Below are positions 1 to 5,398 of a DNA stretch of 12,204 nt, in pieces. The DNA is taken from positions 1-12,204 of the forward strand of contig CAYNPH010000035.1 in the NCBI GenBank assembly GCA_964399035.1, in the 5' to 3' direction. The position numbers and the translations under genes are program-made. Each line of letters begins with the position of its first letter. The first letter of the stretch is position 1. This DNA is from WAOL01 sp964399035 (lineage in GTDB: Archaea > Thermoproteota > Thermoprotei_A > Sulfolobales > NBVN01). The notes under the pieces are model-generated. The model searched no databases and was not told the origin of the DNA. It saw nothing but the letters and a program-made list of their open reading frames with translations.

Positions 1-1
1 G

Positions 2-151
2 AAGGGAGAGATACAGCACTTCACAGGCATAAGCGACCCATACGAACCGCCGGAAAATCCTGACTTAGTAATAGACACCGAGCACGAACCGCCGGAGAAG
101 AACAAGGAAGCCGTGCTCAACCTGCTCAGGAAGTACGGGATTGAGGTCTGA
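2..151 (+). CDS. cysC: APS kinase, C-terminal end (partial)
   Basis: The window opens inside a reading frame of 49 codons plus TGA. It contains FTGISDPYEPPENPDL followed by VIDTEHEPP, and ends in a helix-like stretch, LNLLRKYGIEV. This matches the C-terminal end of adenylylsulfate kinase, where the F(T)GI(S/D)DPYE(P/A)P segment lies near the substrate-binding region. The enzyme phosphorylates adenylyl sulfate (APS) at the 3' position to give PAPS in the cytosol. The Walker A motif and most of the protein lie to the left of the window and cannot be checked. The sat gene about 1.6 kb downstream makes the APS substrate, which supports the call. A hairpin and a separate promoter follow, so the next gene is probably transcribed at least partly on its own. 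Confidence 0.88.
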   Translation, partial: KGEIQHFTGISDPYEPPENPDLVIDTEHEPPEKNKEAVLNLLRKYGIEV

Positions 152-169
152 GACAGGGATGACAGGGAT
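152..169 (+). repeat. Tandem 9-bp repeat after cysC
   Basis: GACAGGGAT occurs twice head to tail, starting on the first base after the cysC stop codon. No function is evident. It may be a small slippage duplication. Confidence 0.6.
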
Positions 170-191
170 AATGTTTTCCTGATCGACCCTC

Positions 192-210
192 CAAGCATCC
201 GTGCTTGTTT
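192..210 (+). terminator. Possible hairpin terminator behind cysC
   Basis: CAAGCA and TGCTTG form a perfect 6-bp stem around the loop TCCG, followed by TTT. It lies about 40 bp after the cysC stop and just before the promoter of the transporter gene. The T-tract is short and archaeal termination rests mainly on T-runs, so this is only a weak candidate. Confidence 0.3.
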
Positions 211-227
211 CTCCGGCACATTAAGAG

Positions 228-264
228 TAATTATTTTTAATTAGTGATAATTATAGATAATTAT
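228..264 (+). promoter_or_regulatory. Promoter with four phased TAATTA repeats
   Basis: TAATTA occurs at 228, 238, 248 and 258, an exact 10-bp period, with T, G, T and T as the seventh base. TAATTA is itself a palindrome, so each copy can present the same face of the helix to a symmetric dimer. The block includes the only good TATA-like stretch (TTATTTTTAA, 231-240) and ends ten bases before the ATG at 274, so bound protein should block the promoter. The same motif at the same spacing stands before the RHH2-sat operon. Two RHH proteins, a family that binds tandem short operators, are encoded nearby. The repeats are observed. Their use as an RHH operator is inference. Confidence 0.6.
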
Positions 265-273
265 GGGGAGAGA

Positions 274-1050
274 ATGGCTTTAGAGCCGACATCACTAGCG
301 TGGACCGCGACACTGATCACCTTAGCGCTGACGACACAGTACGTCAGCGGCGTCATAGGGATGGGGTACGGAACGATTCTAACGCCCGTACTTATACTTC
401 TAGGGGTTAATCCACTCAACGCCGTTTCTTCCGTAGTTGTTTCTCAGCTAGTGGGGAATTCCGTGCTCTCCCTAATGCACCACAGGTTCGGGAACGCCGA
501 CCTGAGGCCTGGAGGTGAGGAGTCAAGGCGAGCCATAATACTGGGGGTCTCGGGAATAGTGGGCCCGCTCGCTGCCGTGATCCTCATGCTACGCATACCG
601 ATGAACTTGCTCAAGGCCTACGTGGCCATATTAATGCTATCCATGAGCATGCTGGTCGTGTTGAGCAGGAGGATAAGAGCCAGGTATTCAACTAAGAAGC
701 TTTTCCTCATAGCCGCGATCGCTAGCTTCAATAAGGGACTAACTGGCGGTGGGTACGGTCCCGTAGTGACTGCCGGACAATTAATACTGGGGGTTAACCC
801 GAAGTCGGCCGTAGCAGTCACGTCCATGGCGGAATTCATAACTGAGGTAACCGCGGTAACCCTATACGGGATTGCCGGGCTACTTAACCCGGCACTCATA
901 GTGCCGATGACCGCCGGTACGGTGCTGAGTGCGCCACTGGTAGCTAAGACCGTTAAGGTCGCGCCAAATGCTACCTTAAGGAAGGTCATGGCGGCAGGCA
1001 TGACTTTCCTAGCCTTAGCCGTGCTTGTGAAAGCCCTTACCTTGCTGTGA
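274..1050 (+). CDS. TauE/SafE-family membrane transporter (first copy)
   Basis: This is a hydrophobic protein of 258 residues with about eight membrane segments in two similar halves. Each half opens with a glycine-rich motif: GVIGMGYGT at the end of the first segment and KGLTGGGYGPV in the middle. That pattern fits the TauE/SafE (formerly DUF81) transporters, which move sulfite, sulfate or organosulfonates. The half-motifs read GMGYG and GGGYG rather than the usual GxGGG, so this is a divergent branch. I chose ATG at 274. The upstream in-frame GTG at 244 lies inside the promoter repeats and would add ten residues, IIIDNYGER-like, that do not look membrane-bound. Its place between cysC and sat suggests sulfate uptake, as proposed for the CysZ permease of Corynebacterium, or export of a sulfur anion. 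The direction of transport is not shown by the sequence. Confidence 0.8.
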   Translation: MALEPTSLAWTATLITLALTTQYVSGVIGMGYGTILTPVLILLGVNPLNAVSSVVVSQLVGNSVLSLMHHRFGNADLRPGGEESRRAIILGVSGIVGPLAAVILMLRIPMNLLKAYVAILMLSMSMLVVLSRRIRARYSTKKLFLIAAIASFNKGLTGGGYGPVVTAGQLILGVNPKSAVAVTSMAEFITEVTAVTLYGIAGLLNPALIVPMTAGTVLSAPLVAKTVKVAPNATLRKVMAAGMTFLALAVLVKALTLL

Positions 1051-1114
1051 GGGAGCTAACCACCGCCAAGTCGGTACCGCATGTTTAACGCAAACACTCT
1101 TATTGGGGAACGAC

Positions 1115-1131
1115 CCCTCATTAGATGAGGG
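1115..1131. promoter_or_regulatory. Perfect 7-3-7 palindrome over the start of RHH gene 1
   Basis: CCCTCAT and ATGAGGG form a perfect inverted repeat around TAG. The right arm begins exactly at the ATG at 1125. As DNA it could be an operator for autoregulation by the RHH dimer encoded here. As RNA it would be a hairpin holding the GAGG that could serve the alternative ATG at 1140. Only the symmetry is observed. Confidence 0.4.
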
Positions 1132-1355
1132 TTAGTGAGATGGGTGAGGAGACCGTAAGCATCGAGATATCGAAGGACCTCTACGAGAAGGTGAAGAAGT
1201 ACATTGAGGAGAACGGGGGCTTCTCCTCAGTGAGGGAATTCGTCGAGTTCGTTATTAACGAGGTGCTCTCGACTGAGGAGGAAGCCGGTGCTGGCTACAC
1301 TAAGGAAGAGGAGGAGAAGGTTAAGGAGAGACTTAGATCCTTAGGGTATCTGTGA
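1125..1355 (+). CDS. Small ribbon-helix-helix (CopG-like) DNA-binding protein 1
   Basis: This protein has 76 residues. The segment ETVSIEISKDLYEKVKKYI is a typical RHH beta strand and first helix. FSSVREFVEFVINEVL is the second helix, with the usual serine/glycine turn before it. An acidic linker follows, then the tail EEEEKVKERLRSLGYL, which the second RHH protein shares almost unchanged. Such proteins bind DNA as dimers through paired strands. Length is normal for the family. No toxin gene lies beside it, so a role as antitoxin is unlikely, and a regulator of the surrounding sulfate genes fits better. The start is uncertain. ATG 1125 would suit a leaderless mRNA. ATG 1140 has a GAGG nine bases upstream and would give 71 residues. 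Confidence 0.8.
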   Translation: MRVSEMGEETVSIEISKDLYEKVKKYIEENGGFSSVREFVEFVINEVLSTEEEAGAGYTKEEEEKVKERLRSLGYL

Positions 1356-1409
1356 AAGCAGGTAGCCAAGTAACACGCCTTTTTAAGGAGTAACCTTTCC
1401 CCGATCAAT

Positions 1410-1435
1410 TAATTATGGGTAATTATATTTAATTG
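1410..1435 (+). promoter_or_regulatory. Promoter of the RHH2-sat operon with three phased TAATT repeats
   Basis: TAATTAT at 1410 and 1420 and TAATTG at 1430 repeat with an exact 10-bp period, the same motif and spacing as before the first transporter. The stretch TTATATTTAA (1423-1432) is a good archaeal TATA box. It places transcription start near 1450-1455, just ahead of the GGGTG ribosome site (1454-1458) and the TTG start at 1464. A protein on the repeats would cover the TATA box and repress the operon. The upstream T-run at 1379-1384 may end the transcript of RHH gene 1. Confidence 0.65.
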
Positions 1436-1450
1436 CCGCCTCAACTTATT

Positions 1451-1472
1451 CTCGGGTGCTCATTTGCCCGAG
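1451..1472 (+). promoter_or_regulatory. Inverted repeat spanning ribosome site and start of RHH gene 2
   Basis: CTCGGG (1451-1456) pairs with CCCGAG (1467-1472) across ten bases that contain the TTG start codon. The left arm overlaps the GGGTG ribosome site. In mRNA the hairpin would hide the start, which might tune translation of the operon's first gene. A 6-bp stem can arise by chance. Confidence 0.3.
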
Positions 1473-1709
1473 GGAAGTAAGAAGAGCGGTAAGAGCCGCT
1501 ACACCACGGTCTCAATACCTGTGACGCTATATAATAGGATAAAGAAGCTCATAGAGGGCACGGGCTTCGCCAACGTCTCCCAGTTCGTTACCTACGTGCT
1601 CAGGGAAGTTGTTGTTGAGTATGAGAGGGCCCGTGAAGCTGAGGAGCCGTTTACTGAGGAGGAGAAGGAGAAGATTATTGAGAAGCTCCGTAGGTTAGGT
1701 TACATTTGA
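1464..1709 (+). CDS. Small ribbon-helix-helix (CopG-like) DNA-binding protein 2
   Basis: This protein has 81 residues and is a paralogue of the RHH protein upstream. A basic N-terminus (PEGSKKSGKSR) is followed by the strand-helix YTTVSIPVTLYNRIKKLI and helix NVSQFVTYVLREVV. It ends in an acidic linker and the shared tail EEEKEKIIEKLRRLGYI. The start is TTG at 1464, five bases after GGGTG. No ATG lies nearby in frame, and the lysine-rich N-terminus suits DNA binding. It is the first gene of the operon RHH2-sat-DHH-phosphodiesterase and ends 14 bases before the sat ATG. Being cotranscribed with sat behind phased repeats makes it a good candidate local repressor. The effector (sulfate, APS, PAPS, cysteine) cannot be read from the sequence. 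Confidence 0.82.
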   Translation: MPEGSKKSGKSRYTTVSIPVTLYNRIKKLIEGTGFANVSQFVTYVLREVVVEYERAREAEEPFTEEEKEKIIEKLRRLGYI

Positions 1710-1717
1710 GGGGGTGG
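1710..1717 (+). promoter_or_regulatory. Ribosome site deciding the sat start
   Basis: GGGGGTGG lies six bases before ATG 1724. It supports that ATG over the in-frame TTG at 1706, which overlaps the stop codon of RHH gene 2. The protein then begins MVSRPHGG, the usual N-terminus of archaeal ATP sulfurylases. Confidence 0.6.
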
Positions 1718-1723
1718 TACTGG

Positions 1724-2872
1724 ATGGTGTCCAGACCGCATGGGGGTAGACTAGTTAATAGGGTTGCTAAGGGAAGGAGAAGGGAGGCTCTCCTCGAGGA
1801 GGCTAAGGAGCTTCACAGCATTGAAGTAACAAAGAATACCGCGTCAGACATTCACAATATAGCGTATGGTGCGTACTCACCTCTCCAAGGATTCCTGCTT
1901 AGGGAGGACTACGAACACGTACTCTACGACATGAGGTTATCGGACGACACGCCCTGGACCATACCCATTGTGCTTGATGTCCGCGAGGATGAGGCCCGGG
2001 GAATCAAGGAAGGCGATGATGTCGCCTTAACGCATGAGGGTCAGATCCTGGCCGTCATGAAGGTCGAGGAGATTTACGAGTGGGATAAGAAGGAGTTCGC
2101 TAGGAACGTGTTTAAGACCGAGGACCCCAACCACCCTGGTGTTGCCCGCACGTACGCCCGTAAGGAGCTACTGATTGGGGGCCCGATAGACCTGCTTAAC
2201 CCGCTGAAACACCCATTCGATAGGTACGCGCTAACACCGCTTGAGACGAGGGTGTTGTTCAAGGAGAAAGGGTGGAGGACCATAGTGGCGTTCCAAACAC
2301 GTAACGTGCCACACTTAGGGCATGAGTACGTCCAGAAAGCCGCCTTAACATTCGTTGACGGTCTCCTAGTCCACCCGTTGGTGGGGTGGAAGAAGCCCGG
2401 AGACTTCAGGGATGAGGTCATAGTGGCTGCTTACGAGGCACTGATAAAGCACTACTACCCGAAGGACTCAGTGGTATTCTCCGTGCTGTGGATGCAGATG
2501 AGGTACGCGGGGCCCAGGGAAGCAGTACACCACGCGATAGTCAGGAAGAACTTCGGCTGCACCCACTTCATCGTGGGCAGGGATCACGCTGGCGTAGGGA
2601 ACTACTATGGGCCGTACGAGGCGTGGGACCTCTTCAACGAGTTCCCTGACCTAGGCATAACGCCGCTATTCATACGTGAGTCATTCTACTGCAAGAAGTG
2701 CGGGGGCATGGTGAACGCGAAGATATGCCCGCACAGCGACGAATTCAGGGTGAGGATAAGCGGGACTAAGCTTAGGAAAATGATAATGAATAAGGAGAAA
2801 CCACCGGAATATATGATGAGGCCGGAGGTAGCGGAAGTTGTCCTCAGCTTCGACAACCCGTTCGTCACTTAA
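1724..2872 (+). CDS. sat: Sulfate adenylyltransferase (ATP sulfurylase)
   Basis: This cytosolic enzyme of 382 residues makes adenylyl sulfate (APS) and pyrophosphate from ATP and sulfate. It starts MVSRPHGGRLVNR like other archaeal Sat proteins. The PUA-like N-terminal domain covers about residues 1-160. The catalytic domain has the HxGH nucleotide site QTRNVPHLGH (191-200), the GRDHAGVG loop (285-292) and ISGTKLR (345-351). A zinc site is visible as C323, C326, C335 and H337, typical of the bacterial-archaeal homo-oligomeric form. Length and motifs are those of an intact enzyme with no APS kinase domain fused, in agreement with the separate cysC upstream. The end of sat carries the ribosome site and start of the next gene, so the two are translationally coupled. 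The same enzyme can run in reverse in dissimilatory metabolism, but the neighbouring cysC points to PAPS synthesis. Confidence 0.97.
   Translation: MVSRPHGGRLVNRVAKGRRREALLEEAKELHSIEVTKNTASDIHNIAYGAYSPLQGFLLREDYEHVLYDMRLSDDTPWTIPIVLDVREDEARGIKEGDDVALTHEGQILAVMKVEEIYEWDKKEFARNVFKTEDPNHPGVARTYARKELLIGGPIDLLNPLKHPFDRYALTPLETRVLFKEKGWRTIVAFQTRNVPHLGHEYVQKAALTFVDGLLVHPLVGWKKPGDFRDEVIVAAYEALIKHYYPKDSVVFSVLWMQMRYAGPREAVHHAIVRKNFGCTHFIVGRDHAGVGNYYGPYEAWDLFNEFPDLGITPLFIRESFYCKKCGGMVNAKICPHSDEFRVRISGTKLRKMIMNKEKPPEYMMRPEVAEVVLSFDNPFVT
2824..2829 (+). promoter_or_regulatory. Ribosome site inside sat for the DHH gene
   Basis: GGAGGT stands eight bases before the TTG at 2838, inside the last codons of sat. 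It fixes a TTG start that overlaps sat by 35 bp. No ATG, GTG or other TTG lies in frame before the conserved part. Confidence 0.7.
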
Positions 2873-3938
2873 GGAAATTCCCGCATGCACCGAGTTTGTT
2901 GAGGGGATCCTTAAGAAGGGTAGGGAGGTTTACGTGCTACACCACTGGGATGCTGACGGCGTGGCGTCCGCGGCAATACTCCTGCGGGTACTGGGACCCC
3001 GCATAGTGGGTATGAGCACACCCAAGATAGGTGTGTATGGGGCGAGCGCCCTGAACCCTGATGAGATTAAGAAGAGCGGGGCTGACACTCTGGTGGTGCT
3101 GGATTACGGGGCGCGTCCCGACGAGGTGTTAGCGCGGGTGCCTCAGGGAGTCCGAGCACTCATAGTTGATCACCATGCTGTTGAGTTAAGCGACAATGCC
3201 CGGAGATACTGCTGTAACCCGGTGGCGCTAGGCATGAGCGAGGCCGAGTACCCCTCAACCACGTGGGTGCTCTACGAACTCCTTGACACGCCCTCCGATA
3301 TAGTTGATTTGGTGGCGCTTGGCATCGTAGGGGATCTCGGGCCGGCACTCGCTACCAGCGAGCACGTGATGTTCGTTGATAACGTTGCTGCTGAACTCAG
3401 CATGACCCTCAACGACTTCGTTAGGGCGGTGGAACTCATAGACTCTTGCTACAGGATTGTGAACAGCAAGTGTATCGAGCACGCGGTTCAGGTGCTTGCG
3501 GAGGAGGGTGTTAGGGGTGTCTTACGCGACGAGGTGCTGATTAATGCTCATGAGTCAGCGTCACGTTACGTTGAGAGTGCTTATGACCGTCTTCAAAGCC
3601 TCGAGGAACCGTGTCCCGGGGTGAAGATATGGAAGTTAAGCCTAGACTCCTTAGTGACGTCATACGTTGGAAGGTCTTTAGCCCGCGCGTACCCGGACGA
3701 CGTGATCCTACTAGCGCATAACATACCATCACTTAACGTGACGTACGTGTACGTCAGGAGCTATTCCGTACCGCTGAGGAGGTTCCTTGAGAAGCTGAGG
3801 GAGGAGGGACTGAACGTGGGTGGTAAGGACATGGTGTTCGTGGCGACGTGCTCCGAGGGAGAAGATTGTGATGAAGTAGTAAGTAAGATAACCACACATT
3901 TATGTCGCGACCTAAGTAAGGAGGGGCGGCAGGTTTGA
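2838..3938 (+). CDS. DHH-family phosphoesterase, possible pAp phosphatase
   Basis: This protein of 366 residues has all four DHH-family metal motifs: HHWDADG (35-41), VVLDYG (86-91), VDHH (110-113) and GIVGDLG (162-168). These bind two Mn-type metal ions and hydrolyse phosphoester bonds. NrnA-type relatives remove the 3' phosphate from pAp (3'-phosphoadenosine 5'-phosphate), the by-product of every PAPS-using reaction, and also degrade very short RNAs. Lying directly after sat and sharing its operon favours the pAp role here, but that is inferred. The C-terminal domain is weakly DHHA1-like. The glycine-rich GGGHxxAAG substrate motif of NrnA is missing, with NVGGKDMVF (327-335) at the equivalent place. 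The substrate may therefore differ, and a RecJ-like or other nucleotide phosphoesterase role remains possible. The stop overlaps the next start as TTGA. Confidence 0.85.
   Translation: MSSASTTRSSLKEIPACTEFVEGILKKGREVYVLHHWDADGVASAAILLRVLGPRIVGMSTPKIGVYGASALNPDEIKKSGADTLVVLDYGARPDEVLARVPQGVRALIVDHHAVELSDNARRYCCNPVALGMSEAEYPSTTWVLYELLDTPSDIVDLVALGIVGDLGPALATSEHVMFVDNVAAELSMTLNDFVRAVELIDSCYRIVNSKCIEHAVQVLAEEGVRGVLRDEVLINAHESASRYVESAYDRLQSLEEPCPGVKIWKLSLDSLVTSYVGRSLARAYPDDVILLAHNIPSLNVTYVYVRSYSVPLRRFLEKLREEGLNVGGKDMVFVATCSEGEDCDEVVSKITTHLCRDLSKEGRQV
3920..3926 (+). promoter_or_regulatory. Ribosome site for the phosphodiesterase gene
   Basis: GGAGGGG lies eight bases before TTG 3935, inside the end of the DHH gene. 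It supports the TTG start, whose last two bases are the first two of the DHH stop codon. Confidence 0.65.
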
Positions 3939-5284
3939 GGAAAGTATTCGTGCTTGGGCTGGACTCAGCGCCGCCGAAAACCCTATACGAGAGGTACGGC
4001 GTCGATATCCCTACGTTAGGCCCACTCATAGATGACTCTAGGAGGTGGTTAATGCGCACTTGCCACCCACCAATAACGATACCGGCATGGCTAGTGATGT
4101 TCACCGGTAAGACTCCGGGAGAGCTGGGCATTTACGGGTTCAGACATAGAAAGCCTGGGGACGTCGGCCACACCTACATAATAAACTCGAACTTCATTAA
4201 GCACCAGACGCTATGGGATGCCGTCGGCCGTGCCGGCGGCCGCGTAGGGATCTTCGGAGTACCACCAACATACCCGCCGAGGCCTGTGAGGGGCTTCATG
4301 ATAACGGACTTCATGACCCCAGGCCCGGAAAACCAGTACGCGTTCCCACCATGGCTTAAGCGTGAGCTAGAGTCGAAATTCGGTCCACTCATATTCGACG
4401 TGAAGTTCAGGAGGCATGATAAGGAAAGGGTTAGGGACGAACTCTTCCAGATGACTAAGCAGCACCTAAAGATAATTGAGTACCTAGTCAAGCGTAAGGC
4501 GTGGGATCTCTTCATATACGTTGAGATAGGTATTGACAGAATACACCACGCCTTCTGGAAGTACTTCGATGTCTCCCACCCGAGGTACGAGGAGAACGAG
4601 GAGCTATCGCGTGTGATCCCCGACTACTACAGGTTAATAGATGAGGGGTTCGAAAGGATCAGGAAGGCACTGCCGAAGGACACGATAATAGTCGTTGCGT
4701 CCGACCACGGCGTCAAGTCAATGGCTGGCGCGTTCGCCGTGAATGAGTGGCTCATTAAGGAGGGTTACCTGAAGCTGAAGGAGAAACCGAAGAAGCCCGG
4801 CACCGACCTAACGAGGGAGATGATTGATTGGGACTCAACAATAGCTTGGGGCTGGGGAGGTTACTACTCACGCATCTTCATCAACCTAAAGGGCAGGGAA
4901 CCGAGAGGAATCGTCGGCAAGGAGGAATTCGAGGACGTCATAACGCAACTTTCCAACGACTTACGGAGAGTGAAGGGCGATAATGGCGCGTTATGGCGCA
5001 ACATAGTGCTTAGGCCAGAAGAAATATACCCTGAAGTGCGGGGTGACCCGCCTGACCTGATGGCGTACTTCGACGACCTAAGCTGGCGCGCTGCCGGAAC
5101 CATTGGATGGGGCACCCCCTTCCTCCCGGAGAACGATAGAGGACCTGATGACGCGGTTCATGACTGGCACGGCGTATTCACGGTCTACGACCCCGAAGGG
5201 ACGGTGTCCCGCGGAATGGGCGGCGAGATGCCTATAGAGAACATAGCCGATTACTTAAGGGAGCTGATGCTTTCCAAAACCTAG
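3935..5284 (+). CDS. Alkaline-phosphatase-superfamily phosphodiesterase / sulfatase-like enzyme
   Basis: This protein of 449 residues has no signal peptide, so it probably acts in the cytosol. The two-metal active site of the type I phosphodiesterase/nucleotide pyrophosphatase family is complete. It comprises D10 in VFVLGLDSA, nucleophile T48 in PITIPAW, D201 and H205 in GIDRIHH, D257 and H258 in ASDHG, and H412 in DWHG. A threonine nucleophile points to phosphodiesterase activity rather than a formylglycine sulfatase, because no CxPxR motif is present. Related enzymes occur, as I recall, beside sat and cysC in Thermococcales. Position as last gene of the sat operon suggests a substrate made from APS or PAPS, or a sulfated or nucleotide-linked metabolite. 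Hydrolysing APS or PAPS to limit its build-up is one guess. The W/G-rich stretch around 303-310 and the acidic region 375-385 probably shape the substrate pocket. Confidence 0.85.
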   Translation: MRKVFVLGLDSAPPKTLYERYGVDIPTLGPLIDDSRRWLMRTCHPPITIPAWLVMFTGKTPGELGIYGFRHRKPGDVGHTYIINSNFIKHQTLWDAVGRAGGRVGIFGVPPTYPPRPVRGFMITDFMTPGPENQYAFPPWLKRELESKFGPLIFDVKFRRHDKERVRDELFQMTKQHLKIIEYLVKRKAWDLFIYVEIGIDRIHHAFWKYFDVSHPRYEENEELSRVIPDYYRLIDEGFERIRKALPKDTIIVVASDHGVKSMAGAFAVNEWLIKEGYLKLKEKPKKPGTDLTREMIDWDSTIAWGWGGYYSRIFINLKGREPRGIVGKEEFEDVITQLSNDLRRVKGDNGALWRNIVLRPEEIYPEVRGDPPDLMAYFDDLSWRAAGTIGWGTPFLPENDRGPDDAVHDWHGVFTVYDPEGTVSRGMGGEMPIENIADYLRELMLSKT

Positions 5285-5315
5285 CGGTTGCCTTCATGCA
5301 GGTCACTCAATTACT

Positions 5316-5398
5316 ATGGGTAAGGTGTCCGCACCATATACTGGGTAACCTTCATAATTTACGTCGGTGTTGCCGTCGCGATATCTCTCCTCTCCTCC
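5316..5398 (+). other. Likely N-terminal coding part of the second transporter, without a canonical start
   Basis: In the frame of the downstream gene, codons from 5324 (after TAA at 5321) to 5398 read through WVTFIIYVGVAVAISLLSS. This is the missing first half of membrane segment 1, directly before the conserved MAGIGGG. The stretch holds no ATG, GTG or TTG in that frame. Two explanations fit. One is an ATA start at 5336, eight bases after AGGTG. The other is that ATG 5316, which gives MGKVSAPYTG in the neighbouring frame before TAA 5346, joins through a one-base shift in the GGG at 5343-5345. Confidence 0.6.

Noticed and set aside
244..273. GTG 244 as the start of the first transporter
   Set aside because: It lies within the TAATTA promoter repeats, too close to the TATA box to be in the mRNA. 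ATG 274 fits better.
618..1001. A 127-residue minus-strand frame opposite the first transporter
   Set aside because: It is the antisense shadow of a membrane protein gene, with no recognisable motif, promoter or ribosome site.
1125..1709. RHH proteins as antitoxins of a toxin-antitoxin system
   Set aside because: No toxin-like gene (RelE, PIN, HEPN) is adjacent. The neighbours are sulfate metabolism genes.
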